Source: an uncultured Oscillospiraceae bacterium (GTDB lineage Bacteria; Bacillota; Clostridia; Oscillospirales; Ruminococcaceae). Taken from it: a DNA stretch of 23,414 bases. Below are positions 7,693-15,350 of the stretch, piece after piece. The translations under genes and the position numbers were made by a program. Positions within the stretch are counted from its first letter, which is position 1. Each line of letters begins with the position of its first letter. Location of the stretch: the NCBI GenBank assembly GCA_900539195.1, contig UQBC01000038.1, positions 1-23,414 on the forward strand, in the 5' to 3' direction. The notes below the pieces were generated by a model, which was given only the letters and a program-made list of their open reading frames with translations, ran no database searches and was not told where the DNA came from.

Positions 7693-8502
7693 ATGACTAT
7701 AAAGACATACTTCCTCAGCGAAGATAAAACGGTCTATTTAAAGGCATATATGCTTGATAACGTTGAAGGACTTCCCTTCTGCGAAAAACGTCCGGGCATA
7801 CTTATTCTTCCCGGCGGCGGATACGAATACTGCTCCGCAAGAGAGGGAGAGCCTGTTGCAATGCACTATCTTGCCGAGGGCTATAACGCTTTCGTGCTTA
7901 TATACAGCTGTAACGCAAGACACCCTGCCCCGCTTCTCAATGCGTCCTACGCTATTCTGAAGCTCCGTCAGAGATGTGATGAGTTCGGCATAGACCCGAA
8001 CAAGCTCGCAGTATGGGGAGCAAGCGCAGGCGGTCACCTTGCCGCTTGTACCGCTACAATGTGGCAGGATCCTTCAATATACAAGGCGCTCGGTTGCAAG
8101 CCGGAGGACATCCGTCCCGATGCGGCAATACTCAGCTACCCTGTTATCAGCGGCACGACAAATCCGCACAAGGGCTCGTTTGACGTACTGCTCGGCAAGG
8201 ACGCTACCAGAGATGAGCTGTCAAAGCTGTCTATCGAAAACCGTGTAACACCCAAGACACCGCCCATATTCTTATGGTGCACCGCAAACGATGACTGCGT
8301 TCCTGCACAGAACAGTCTTGTTATGGCTAAAGCGTGCGTGTCTAATAAAGTACCCGTTGAACTGCATATGTTCGACTGCGGACCGCACGGACTTTCGACC
8401 TGCGATAAAGTAACAGGCTGGAACGAGGCATTCTATCTTGATAACTGCAAGCAGTGGATAAAGATGTCTGTTGACTTCCTTGCAAAGTATCTCGGAGTCT
8501 GA
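7693..8502 (+). CDS. Alpha/beta-hydrolase esterase (acetyl esterase/xylan esterase type)
   Basis: This 269-residue cytoplasmic alpha/beta hydrolase of the esterase/lipase group (COG0657-like) often hydrolyses acetyl or feruloyl esters released from plant polysaccharides. The oxyanion loop is LPGGGY (39-44), in place of the HGGG of many relatives. The nucleophile Ser111 sits in GASAGGH. The acid is Asp200 in the D-x-x-VP pattern (DDCVP), and His232 is in GPHG. The triad is complete and the length is normal. There is no signal peptide, so the substrate must be imported or internal. I chose ATG 7693 because AAGGA precedes it by 7 nt and the promoter's start point lies after the upstream ATG at 7630. 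The next gene starts 63 bases on with no terminator between them, so they are probably co-transcribed. The exact substrate is unknown. Confidence 0.87.
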   Translation: MTIKTYFLSEDKTVYLKAYMLDNVEGLPFCEKRPGILILPGGGYEYCSAREGEPVAMHYLAEGYNAFVLIYSCNARHPAPLLNASYAILKLRQRCDEFGIDPNKLAVWGASAGGHLAACTATMWQDPSIYKALGCKPEDIRPDAAILSYPVISGTTNPHKGSFDVLLGKDATRDELSKLSIENRVTPKTPPIFLWCTANDDCVPAQNSLVMAKACVSNKVPVELHMFDCGPHGLSTCDKVTGWNEAFYLDNCKQWIKMSVDFLAKYLGV

Positions 8503-8565
8503 GTAAAGCAAACTATAAACCAAGCCGTGAACGGCAGAATATAAACAAAAGAAAGAGGCATAAAA

Positions 8566-9837
8566 ATGAGCAAAGTACCTTTCACCACTAAGGAAAAGCT
8601 GGAGGAGATAATCAAGCAGATCCCCACACCTTTCCACATTTACGATGAAAAAGGAATAAGAGAAACAGCAAGAAAGCTGTATGACGCATTCTCGTGGAAC
8701 AAGGGTTTCAGAGAATATTTCGCCGTTAAGGCAACACCTAACCCCTACCTTATGGAAATACTTAAGGAAGAGGGCTGCGGCTTTGACTGCTCAAGCTATA
8801 CAGAGCTTATGCTGTCCGATAAGGTCGGCGCAAAACAGCACGACATTATGTTCAGCTCAAACGCTACTCCCGACGAGGATTTCAAGCTTGCTTACAAGCT
8901 CGGCGCTATAATTAACCTTGATGATTTCACTCACATAGATGTACTCGACAAGCTGACAGGTATCCCCGAAACCATCTGCTGTCGTTACAATCCCGGCGGT
9001 GAATTCAAGACAAGCGAAAAGGGCAATGTAATGGACACCCCCAAGGACGCAAAGTACGGTATGACCCACGAGCAGATAATCGAAGCATACAAGATACTTA
9101 AGGAAAAGGGCGCAAAGCGTTTCGGTATGCACGCATTCCTTGCAAGCAACACGCTGACAAACGAGTATTACCCCGTACTCGCAGGTATTCTGTTCAGAAC
9201 AGCTGTTGAGATAAAGGAAAAGACAGGCGTACAGTTAAGCTTTATCAATCTGTCCGGCGGTGTAGGCGTTCCTTATAAGCCTGACCAGCCCGCAAACGAT
9301 ATAAAGGTTATCGGTGAGGGCGTCCGCAAGGCTTATGAAGAGATACTCGTTCCGGCAGGTATGGGCGATGTAGCTATCTTCACAGAGCTTGGCAGATATA
9401 TGCTTGCACCCAACGGCGCACTTGTTGCAAAGGCTATCCGTGAAAAGCACATCTACAAGGAATATATCGGTCTTGACGCTTGTGCCGCTAACCTTATGCG
9501 TCCTGCCATCTACGGCGCATATCATCATATTACGGTTATGGGCAAGGAAAATCAGCCCTGCGACCACAAATACGATATAACAGGCGGTCTTTGTGAGAAC
9601 TGCGACAAGTTCGCCGTTGACCGTATGCTTCCTAAGATTGATATAGGCGATATAATCTATATTCACGATACAGGCGCACACGGTTTCTCAATGGGCTACA
9701 ATTACAACGGCAAGCTCCGCAGTGCAGAGGTTCTTCTGAAAGAGGACGGCTCGTTCAAGCTCATCCGCCGTGCAGAAACTCCGGAGGATTATTTTGCTAC
9801 TTTCGATTTTTCGGATAAGTACAGCTTCTCAAAGTAA
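8566..9837 (+). CDS. lysA: Diaminopimelate decarboxylase-like fold-III PLP enzyme
   Basis: This 423-residue alanine-racemase-fold (type III) PLP decarboxylase most likely converts meso-diaminopimelate to lysine, the last step of lysine synthesis. Visible features are the PLP lysine Lys55 in FAVKATPNP, the glycine-rich phosphate-binding GGVGVPY (231-237), ELGRY (274-278) and CENCD (343-347), which corresponds to the CESxD catalytic cysteine motif of LysA and ornithine decarboxylases. The usual H-I-G-S-Q segment is replaced by GMHAFLASN (187-195). I recall this from a divergent LysA branch, so substrate preference could differ from classical LysA. The ATG at 8566 has AGAGG upstream. It follows the esterase gene and ends at a good terminator. 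No other lysine genes are nearby. Alternatives are carboxynorspermidine or another amino-acid decarboxylase, which are less likely. Confidence 0.85.
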   Translation: MSKVPFTTKEKLEEIIKQIPTPFHIYDEKGIRETARKLYDAFSWNKGFREYFAVKATPNPYLMEILKEEGCGFDCSSYTELMLSDKVGAKQHDIMFSSNATPDEDFKLAYKLGAIINLDDFTHIDVLDKLTGIPETICCRYNPGGEFKTSEKGNVMDTPKDAKYGMTHEQIIEAYKILKEKGAKRFGMHAFLASNTLTNEYYPVLAGILFRTAVEIKEKTGVQLSFINLSGGVGVPYKPDQPANDIKVIGEGVRKAYEEILVPAGMGDVAIFTELGRYMLAPNGALVAKAIREKHIYKEYIGLDACAANLMRPAIYGAYHHITVMGKENQPCDHKYDITGGLCENCDKFAVDRMLPKIDIGDIIYIHDTGAHGFSMGYNYNGKLRSAEVLLKEDGSFKLIRRAETPEDYFATFDFSDKYSFSK

Positions 9838-9852
9838 TTGAACTGAATATCG

Positions 9853-9886
9853 GGGCAGATGACGGGAGTTGTCTGCCCTTTTGCTT
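9853..9886 (+). terminator. Terminator of the esterase/lysA unit
   Basis: GGGCAGA (9853-9859) pairs with TCTGCCC (9872-9878). The stem extends inward with G-A-C against G-T-T around a GGGA loop. It is followed by TTTTGCTTT. Confidence 0.8.
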
Positions 9887-9927
9887 TATTGCAATACAAT
9901 GAAATGTAAAAATAAAGGAGAATGTAT

Positions 9928-10464
9928 ATGAACGTGACTTTTAAACCGACAGGTATGTACTCACCTGCGCAAAATCAAATCCATCGGCAGAATGCGCAGA
10001 ATAAAACAGGTGCAGATGAGAAGCAGAAAGTGCAGGAAAGCATTACCTCCGAAGACGCTCACGCCGAGGAAAAGACAAGGCTTGAACAGCTGAGGGAAAA
10101 GAAAAAGCAGGAATATGACAGCGCGATGAATCAGCTTGAGCAAATGCGTGAAGCAGAAAAACAAGCTGAAAAGAGCGGTAAGAAATTCACCGACTACGGA
10201 AAGCTTCTTAAAATAGCCATGCGTATAATGAACGGCGACAAAGTGCCTATGGCAGACAGAAAAAAGCTTGCCGAGGAGATGCCCGACTTATATAAGCAGG
10301 CTACCCTGATGCGCCGTACCGACAATGACAAGCCGAAAAAATACAAGAGCGAATATGAGGACGACAAGGACAAGACCACGGTCGAAAAAATGCTCGACGG
10401 AATGGACGGCTCCGATGATCCCTCAGACATTATGACCGATTTGCTCGGCTCAACCGACAAATAA
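9928..10464 (+). CDS. Uncharacterised charged coiled-coil protein
   Basis: This 178-residue, highly charged soluble protein is not one I recognise. A flexible N-terminal ~40 residues rich in Gln/Asn is followed by a Lys/Glu-rich stretch (about 45-85) with heptad-like spacing, suggesting a coiled coil. A more ordered middle (KLLKIAMRIMNGDKVPMADR) and an acidic Asp-rich C-terminus follow. There is no signal peptide, membrane helix or catalytic motif. The start is decided by the SD: AAAGGAG at 9914-9920 is only 1 nt from the first ATG (9922) but 7 nt from ATG 9928. Its stop is 23 bases before the PARG gene, so the two are probably one operon. That linkage may hint at a partnership but does not prove one. 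Confidence 0.75.
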   Translation: MNVTFKPTGMYSPAQNQIHRQNAQNKTGADEKQKVQESITSEDAHAEEKTRLEQLREKKKQEYDSAMNQLEQMREAEKQAEKSGKKFTDYGKLLKIAMRIMNGDKVPMADRKKLAEEMPDLYKQATLMRRTDNDKPKKYKSEYEDDKDKTTVEKMLDGMDGSDDPSDIMTDLLGSTDK

Positions 10465-10487
10465 ACCCAAAAATGAGGGACTATAAA

Positions 10488-11330
10488 ATGAAAGACAAAA
10501 GAGAAATCAACATAGAAGTATTTGAAGACACAATGAAGCAATATAAGAGTAATCCCATACTTAAAGCGGCTGTAAGCAATTCGGTTGCGAACCAGAAGTT
10601 TACGGCGGCTGACGAAACGGTGGAGCTGCCGCAGTGCGCCGGATACACGCCGACCGTTACGGTAAGCGGAAAACGCTCTCTTGAGGCGGCTGTTGAGTAT
10701 GCGAAGCAAGGCATGAAGACCTGCGTGCTGAACTTTGCCTCGGCGAGCAATCCCGGCGGCGGTGTTACTCACGGCTCATCGGCGCAGGAAGAATCAATCT
10801 GCCGTTGCTCGACGCTGTACCCCTGCCTTAACACAGGCGATATGTGGAGCTGTTTCTACACTCCGCACAGACAAGCTGAAAATCCGCTCTACAACAACGA
10901 TTGCATCTACACTCCCGATGTATATGTGATAAAGAGCGACACAAACGTACCGAAGCTGCTGCCCGAAAGCGAATGGCAGAAGGTGAATATAATCACCTGT
11001 GCCGCACCGAATCTGCGACACAAGCCGAGCAACTGTATGAATCCCGGAGCCGGCGACAAACGGGCTGATATAAACGATAAAGAGCTTGCACAGCTTCTGA
11101 CATCGAGGATACGCAGGATATTTGAGATTGCGGCGGCAAACGGCAACGAGGCGCTTATACTCGGCGCTTTCGGCTGCGGTGCGTTCAAAAATCCGCCGAT
11201 AGTTGTGGCAAAGGTTTTCGCGGAGCAGCTTCAGGCGTTCAGGGGCTGTTTCAAGGCTATCGAATTTGCTGTATTCCATACCGAGCGTGAAGCAGGCAAT
11301 TATAACGCTTTCAAGGCGGCAATAAGATAA
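10488..11330 (+). CDS. Bacterial-type poly(ADP-ribose) glycohydrolase (TIGR02452/DUF2263 family)
   Basis: This 280-residue macrodomain-fold protein is predicted to release ADP-ribose from modified macromolecules. The PARG signature GGG-x(7)-QEE is intact: GGG at 90-92 and QEE at 100-102, in the segment PGGGVTHGSSAQEE. The surrounding NFASASNP and the downstream ILGAFGCGAFKNPP loop are typical of the TIGR02452 family, and the length is normal. I chose ATG 10488 because GAGGGA (10475-10480) is 7 nt upstream; ATG 10473 has no SD. No ADP-ribosyltransferase toxin or DarT is encoded nearby. The enzyme is therefore either a housekeeping eraser or a defence against foreign ADP-ribosylation. It lies downstream of the coiled-coil gene in the same orientation. 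Confidence 0.88.
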   Translation: MKDKREINIEVFEDTMKQYKSNPILKAAVSNSVANQKFTAADETVELPQCAGYTPTVTVSGKRSLEAAVEYAKQGMKTCVLNFASASNPGGGVTHGSSAQEESICRCSTLYPCLNTGDMWSCFYTPHRQAENPLYNNDCIYTPDVYVIKSDTNVPKLLPESEWQKVNIITCAAPNLRHKPSNCMNPGAGDKRADINDKELAQLLTSRIRRIFEIAAANGNEALILGAFGCGAFKNPPIVVAKVFAEQLQAFRGCFKAIEFAVFHTEREAGNYNAFKAAIR

Positions 11331-11371
11331 CGGTAATATCCCGAAAGGGTTTTAATTCAGGAGGTATATCT

Positions 11372-11773
11372 ATGAAAACTTTACTTGATGTGTGTAAATT
11401 TCTGAAAGCCGCAGGTACATATTACCTTGCGACCGTAGACGGTGACAAGCCGAGAGTAAGACCTTTCGGTACGGCTCACATCTACAACGGAAAGCTGTAT
11501 ATCCAGACAGGAAAGAAAAAGGCGGTATCGCATCAGATAGCCGCAAATCCCAATGTTGAGATATGCGCTATGGCAGACGGCGACTGGCTGAGAATCGAGG
11601 GGGAGCTTGTCGAGGACGATGACCGTGCGGCAAGAATTTCGATGCTTGACGCTTACCCTGAGCTTAAGGCTCTGTATGATGCGGATGACGGCAACACGCA
11701 GGTATTTTACTTTAAAAATGCCACCGCTACCCTGTCATCGTTCACAAAGCCGCAGGAAACATTGAGCTTCTGA
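11372..11773 (+). CDS. Pyridoxamine 5'-phosphate oxidase-family FMN split-barrel protein
   Basis: This 133-residue protein has the flavin-binding split beta-barrel fold. The pattern YYLATVDGDKPRVRPFG, then YIQTGKKKAVSHQI, then the central WLRIEGEL strand is characteristic of small PPOX-like or NimA-like proteins of anaerobes. They bind FMN or F420 as homodimers and reduce small molecules. The substrate is unknown; true PdxH is longer and carries extra PLP-binding residues absent here. AGGAGGT at 11359-11365 is a strong SD 6 nt from the ATG. It may be transcribed with the PARG gene 41 bases upstream: only a tiny CCC-GAAA-GGG hairpin with TTTT lies between. It ends at a strong shared terminator. 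Confidence 0.87.
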   Translation: MKTLLDVCKFLKAAGTYYLATVDGDKPRVRPFGTAHIYNGKLYIQTGKKKAVSHQIAANPNVEICAMADGDWLRIEGELVEDDDRAARISMLDAYPELKALYDADDGNTQVFYFKNATATLSSFTKPQETLSF

Positions 11774-11787
11774 TAAACAAAACGTAA

Positions 11788-11822
11788 AACAAGCCCCGTT
11801 CTTAGTCGGAACGGGGCTTGTT
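11788..11822. terminator. Bidirectional terminator between convergent genes
   Basis: A perfect 14-bp stem (AACAAGCCCCGTTC at 11788-11801 with 11809-11822) has a 7-nt loop between the convergent split-barrel and MATE genes. The minus-strand side has the better T-rich tail (TTTTACGTTTTG). Confidence 0.9.
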
Positions 11823-11843
11823 GCTTCATATTACGGGGGAAAA

Positions 11844-13160
11844 TCAGAAACGCTTTACAGCATAATAGTACATTCCCATACCGATAGATCCGGTAATTAC
11901 CTCTGTCAGCGGGAATGCAAGCCAAGCGTAATCCAGTCCGATAAAAGAGAATATCCAAAATAACGGCACAAGGCAGATAAGCTGACGTAATACGGAAAGG
12001 AACGTACTGGTCTTTGAATAACCGATAGATTGAAAGAAAACCGGCGTCATAAACGAAAATACAGCGGGAATAAAGCTGGCTCCTATCAGGCGAAATCCAA
12101 CCGCACCAATGCTTTTTACCGTTTCGCTCTGAGTGAACAGCCCTATAAGCTGAGTGGGGATAAGCTCAAAGGACAGCACACCGAGTATCATAAACACGCC
12201 GGATATTATCAGTGAGCTGCGGAAGATTCTTCTGCACCTTAAGTAATCTCCCGATGTATAATTGTAGCTGAGTACAGGTACGATACACGTCTGCAATCCC
12301 AGAAGCGGTATGAAGAAGAACGATTGTAATTTATAGTAAAGACCGAGTACGGTCACCGCCTCATCGCAGAATCCTGCAAGAATAATGTTAAGGATAGCTA
12401 TGTAGACAGTGTAAAGAGCCTGCATACATATTGACGGATAGCCCAGCTTGTATATACTTTTGGCGATATACGGGATACGCTTTATTTCGGGCGGCTTTCG
12501 TGCGCCTTTTACACCTACGATAACTGCGGCGGCTATCTGACCTGTAACGGTAGCTATTGCCGCACCCTTTATCCCAAGTCCTGCGGTAAAAATCAGCAAC
12601 GGGTCAAGAACGATATTTGTTACCGCTCCGACAATCTGAGCGATCATCGGCAGTTTCATATTGCCTTCCGACTGAAGCACCTTTGTCCAGTTTCCTTCAA
12701 GGAAAAGTCCTATGCTTCCTATGCTTACTATCATACCGTACTCGTTTGCGTACTGCATTGCAACGGGCGACTGAGCCGATATTGCAACGTACGGTCCCAT
12801 AAACGCTATTGATATTACGGAAATCAGCGCCCACATTATAACTGCAAGAACAGTTCCGACACCTGCCGTATGGTTGGCGCCTTTTTCATCTTTCAGCGCA
12901 TACTGCTTTGCCATAAGCGTATTGGTTCCTACCCCCGTGCCGACCGCAAGAGCTATTATAATAAGCTGAACGGGATAGATAGCCGACAGGGCGGTAAGTC
13001 CGTCATCGGAATACTGTCCGACAAAAAGGCTGTCGATTATATTGTACATTGCCTGTATCAGCTGAGCCAGCATTATAGGCGGAGCGATACGGAGCATTAT
13101 CTTCCACACGTTTTCTGTTCCGAAAAATTCCGGAGAAACGGATCTTGCTTTTTCTGCCAA
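11844..13160 (-). CDS. MATE-family multidrug/cation exporter
   Basis: This 438-residue protein has about 12 membrane helices in two MatE halves. The family exports drugs or metabolites against a Na+ or H+ gradient. Diagnostic stretches are the N-terminal PPIMLAQLIQAMYNIIDSLF, the GVGTNTLMAKQYALKDEKGA loop and the second-half repeat near FFQSIGYSKTSTFLSVLRQ. The start is a TTG codon (13160-13158): AGAAGG lies 7 nt upstream, the frame upstream to the stop holds no ATG or GTG, and the residues it begins (MAEKARSVSPEF) fit the short cytoplasmic tail of the family. It is monocistronic, with its own consensus promoter, and converges on the split-barrel gene. The substrate is unknown. Confidence 0.9.
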   Translation of the reverse strand: MAEKARSVSPEFFGTENVWKIMLRIAPPIMLAQLIQAMYNIIDSLFVGQYSDDGLTALSAIYPVQLIIIALAVGTGVGTNTLMAKQYALKDEKGANHTAGVGTVLAVIMWALISVISIAFMGPYVAISAQSPVAMQYANEYGMIVSIGSIGLFLEGNWTKVLQSEGNMKLPMIAQIVGAVTNIVLDPLLIFTAGLGIKGAAIATVTGQIAAAVIVGVKGARKPPEIKRIPYIAKSIYKLGYPSICMQALYTVYIAILNIILAGFCDEAVTVLGLYYKLQSFFFIPLLGLQTCIVPVLSYNYTSGDYLRCRRIFRSSLIISGVFMILGVLSFELIPTQLIGLFTQSETVKSIGAVGFRLIGASFIPAVFSFMTPVFFQSIGYSKTSTFLSVLRQLICLVPLFWIFSFIGLDYAWLAFPLTEVITGSIGMGMYYYAVKRF

Positions 13161-13195
13161 AAAATAACCTTCTTTTCTTAATCACTCGACGTATG

Positions 13196-13224
13196 ATTAT
13201 AACACTTTATCAGGAAGATTTCAA
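13196..13224 (-). promoter_or_regulatory. Sigma-A promoter of the MATE gene
   Basis: On the minus strand the -35 TTGAAA (13224-13219) and a perfect -10 TATAAT (13201-13196) are separated by 17 bp, about 30 bases before the TTG start. Confidence 0.85.
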
Positions 13225-13241
13225 GATAAAAATACAGAATT

Positions 13242-13277
13242 ACAAAAAAGTCCACCGTATGCCTAAGCATACGGTGG
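13242..13277 (-). terminator. Terminator of the 139-residue protein gene
   Basis: An 11-bp perfect stem CCACCGTATGC/GCATACGGTGG (13252-13262 and 13267-13277) with a 4-nt loop is followed on the minus strand by ACTTTTTTG. It begins 22 bases after the stop. Confidence 0.88.
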
Positions 13278-13299
13278 TAACCCCAGATCAACAAGGAGA

Positions 13300-13719
13300 T
13301 TATACTCTTTCTAAAACTGTGAAGCCTGCGTTAAAACGGATAGTGCCATCCTCGGCTTCCTTTATTTCAGCGAATGAAGAAACAGGCTCATCCATAACGG
13401 TACCGTTTATCTTTGTATCATAGAAGAGCTTACCGTCTTCTTCCTTCCACACGGTAGTGTCAATCACACCGTAGTTATCCTTTATCTTAGCTCCCTGCTC
13501 TTTTGCTTTTTCCATCATTTCTTCCGGAATAGGCATCATTGTTTCAACCGTGCCGTCTTCGCAAAATTCGTAAATAAAAGATGCCTGCTGCATATAATCG
13601 TTAAGCAGATCCTCGTCAGTGATATACTTCGGGAAGTCTTCAACCGCTACGAAAATCATTTTACCCGGTTCGGGATAAACCGGCAATTCTTTAACTTTCC
13701 ATTTACCGATAAGATTCAT
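13300..13719 (-). CDS. Small lipocalin-like protein of unknown function
   Basis: This 139-residue acidic soluble protein begins MNLIGKWKVKELPVY. The opening G-x-W, a middle FCEDGTVETMMPIP and a closing IRFNAGFTVLERV strand fit a single small beta-barrel of the lipocalin-like 'GKW' kind. There is no signal peptide and no catalytic motif. I chose ATG 13719 because AAAGG at 13729-13733 lies 9 nt from it, whereas ATG 13728 directly abuts the SD. It has its own terminator and follows the 192-residue gene in the same direction. The fold assignment is from pattern only; the function is unknown. Confidence 0.7.
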   Translation of the reverse strand: MNLIGKWKVKELPVYPEPGKMIFVAVEDFPKYITDEDLLNDYMQQASFIYEFCEDGTVETMMPIPEEMMEKAKEQGAKIKDNYGVIDTTVWKEEDGKLFYDTKINGTVMDEPVSSFAEIKEAEDGTIRFNAGFTVLERV

Positions 13720-13779
13720 ACTATTCATCCTTTCATACTCTGAATTTTCCTGATTTATGCGAACATAAGCCGTTACAGC

Positions 13780-14358
13780 TTATGCCCAGGGGTCTGCGGA
13801 TTTTGGTGTGCGTATACCTGTAAGCAGGTACTGCTCCCATAAGAACCATTTGCCGTCGCCCTTCATACGCAGTTTTATGGGTCTGGGGCTGTCAGCGCCG
13901 CCGCAGGGAATGAACAGCTTCATATAACCCTGTTCCTCGCCCGAAACGTGCGTACTTTGTACCGTTATTCTGAACGGCTCTGAAGGCGTGTAATCATTAT
14001 CCGGTGTTGCACCCTCAAAATATGAGAACGGAATATAGGTCTTTCCGTCACGGAAACGGTCATTAAGAAATGAAATTTCAGCGCCGTTGAGCGGACGTGG
14101 ACCTCTCAGCCAGTTGAGCATTTCAGTACCGATATTTTTGTCTGCCGCATAGGCGCACAGTGCACATACAGTAAGAGCAGCCGTCTTGAACGGCGAATCA
14201 AGGCTTGCCTCAGGCAGCGCCTGCATCTGTGCAAGACTTTCGGGAAGTGCTGTGAATGTAAATGTTTCGCTCTTGTTGCCTATAGACATTGCGGCATTGT
14301 TTACCGCACCTCCTACAGCGCTTGCCGCTGTGCTTTTAAGTTTGTCAAAAAGTCCCAT
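13780..14358 (-). CDS. Conserved uncharacterised 192-residue protein
   Basis: This soluble protein begins MGLFDKLKSTAASAVGGAVN, an amphipathic N-terminal helix. A conserved-looking body contains FTFTALPESLAQMQALPEA, NWLRGPRPLNGAEISFLNDR and a C-terminal PIKLRMKGDGKWFLWEQYL. From memory it resembles a Clostridia family listed as DUF6935; I cannot verify that here. No enzyme motif is visible. AGGAGG precedes ATG 14358 by 6 nt. A CATAAGC/GCTTATG hairpin (13764-13784) overlaps the stop codon but lacks a T-tract. The 84-base-plus gap upstream contains no convincing promoter. Confidence 0.75.
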   Translation of the reverse strand: MGLFDKLKSTAASAVGGAVNNAAMSIGNKSETFTFTALPESLAQMQALPEASLDSPFKTAALTVCALCAYAADKNIGTEMLNWLRGPRPLNGAEISFLNDRFRDGKTYIPFSYFEGATPDNDYTPSEPFRITVQSTHVSGEEQGYMKLFIPCGGADSPRPIKLRMKGDGKWFLWEQYLLTGIRTPKSADPWA

Positions 14359-14476
14359 TGTGTTCCTCCTATATCATCTGTATTTAAGCTGATTAGCTTT
14401 TTACCGGGTAATTAATTCATGTTTCCTATCGTAATATCATTTATCAATATGGCGGTATGAGGCATTACTGCTCCGC

Positions 14477-14911
14477 TCAGGAATCCTCTTCCTCGCCGTA
14501 CTTTTCTGCCAGTGCGTAAAACAAATCCTTTACGTTTTCGCTTACCTCACAATTTGCATTAAGATCAGTGCCGTCTGCAAACTTCAGGCTGCTCGAATAC
14601 ATCGTTTCATCGCATACAAAAACCACACGGCTTAACGGTCTTGGTCGGTATTTCTTGATTTTATCCGCAAGATTGCTTTCCTCTGCCGCTTTGATTACAT
14701 TTTCGGCTTCTTCCTGCGTTATCTCACTGTTATCCAATTTGACTCTTTCTTCTTTGTCGCTTACCGAGCAATTACAGCTGAACAGCCATTTATCGCCGCT
14801 TTTATTAAGATCGAAGTTATAGCTAAAGGTGTAACACATATGACCGCAGGACGCATAGATTTCAATTACATCATTATAATTGTATTTTTTTGTTCTTTCT
14901 AAAAAGCACAT
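14477..14911 (-). CDS. Uncharacterised 144-residue protein
   Basis: This soluble, acidic protein contains several cysteines (at 2, 22, 26, 45, 47) and the stretches YASCGHMCYTFSYNFDL, EITQEEAENVIKAAEES and a C-terminal SLKFADG ... NVKDLFYALAEKYGEEED. I do not recognise the family. GGGAGGG lies 5-6 nt before ATG 14911. Immediately upstream, on the same strand, is a short open frame whose translation clearly resembles its C-terminal 40 residues, so this gene is one of a tandem pair of which the other is broken. Possible -10 boxes (TATAAT) in the upstream hairpin element could serve as its promoter. Confidence 0.72.
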   Translation of the reverse strand: MCFLERTKKYNYNDVIEIYASCGHMCYTFSYNFDLNKSGDKWLFSCNCSVSDKEERVKLDNSEITQEEAENVIKAAEESNLADKIKKYRPRPLSRVVFVCDETMYSSSLKFADGTDLNANCEVSENVKDLFYALAEKYGEEEDS

Positions 14912-14933
14912 GTGTTCCCTCCCCTTTTTCAGC

Positions 14934-15101
14934 TCATTTCTGCGTACAGATCTTGCCTTTAGTGTATTTCTCAGCCAGCTTTATAAAAGCACTCTTTATC
15001 TCATCATCAATCTCAAAAGGCGCACTCTTTACTGAACCGTCCGAATAATGTAACATAAAAACAGGCTTTTTCAACAAGCTGAGATAATCCGTGTGAACGG
15101 T
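14934..15101 (-). pseudogene. 5'-truncated paralogue of the 144-residue gene
   Basis: A minus-strand frame of 55 codons ends at TGA 14936-14934. Its translation includes FMLHYSDGSVKSAPFEIDDE and IKSAFIKLAEKYTK. This aligns with the C-terminus of the neighbouring gene (SLKFADGTDLN...VKDLFYALAEKY), sharing the aromatic-x-DG and K-x-x-F-x-x-LAEKY patterns. The frame is closed upstream by TAA at 15104-15102, which lies inside the 41-bp repeat of the hairpin element. No SD precedes its only ATG (near 15054). It looks like a duplicated gene whose 5' part was lost or replaced by the element. Confidence 0.55.
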
Positions 15102-15285
15102 TTATCTGTCTGAGGTTATTATATCACAAATCAAATCGGCGCAAGCCGACACGGCGGTACGCCGTGCTTTTGCCTGCGGCAAAAGGATTTGGTGATAAAA
15201 TGTCCTCAGACAGGCGGGTAACCGCCTACCGTGCCTATGCACGGGATAATCCGCTTATGCGGTTTATCTGTCTGAGGTTATTATA
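15083..15285. repeat. Multi-hairpin palindromic element with 41-bp direct repeats
   Basis: The imperfect direct repeats 15083-15123 and 15245-15285 (36 of 41 identical) flank six consecutive short hairpins: TCGGC/GCCGA (15136-15149), CACGGCG/CGCCGTG (15150-15166), TTTTGCC/GGCAAAA (15168-15184), AGGCGG/CCGCCT (15212-15227), CCGTGC/GCACGG (15229-15244) and CCGC/GCGG (15251-15262). CCTCAGACAG at 15204-15213 is complementary to CTGTCTGAGG at both 15106-15115 and 15268-15277, so it could close either the left or the right three hairpins. Both repeats carry TATAAT in the minus direction (15123-15118, 15285-15280). No ORF is present. It interrupts a gene copy, as a MITE- or REP-like element would. 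Confidence 0.7.
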
Positions 15286-15350
15286 CCATACCATTCCGTT
15301 TAAGCCATTACCCAAATGGGTAAAATAAAAGCAAACACAAGAAATTTCTG

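Noticed and set aside
13764..13784. Terminator after the 192-residue gene
   Set aside because: The CATAAGC/GCTTATG stem overlaps the stop codon and has no T-tract on the minus strand, so it was not listed as a terminator.
15083..15285. CRISPR array
   Set aside because: There are only two copies of the 41-bp repeat, they differ within their centre, the intervening sequence is itself palindromic, and no cas genes are nearby.
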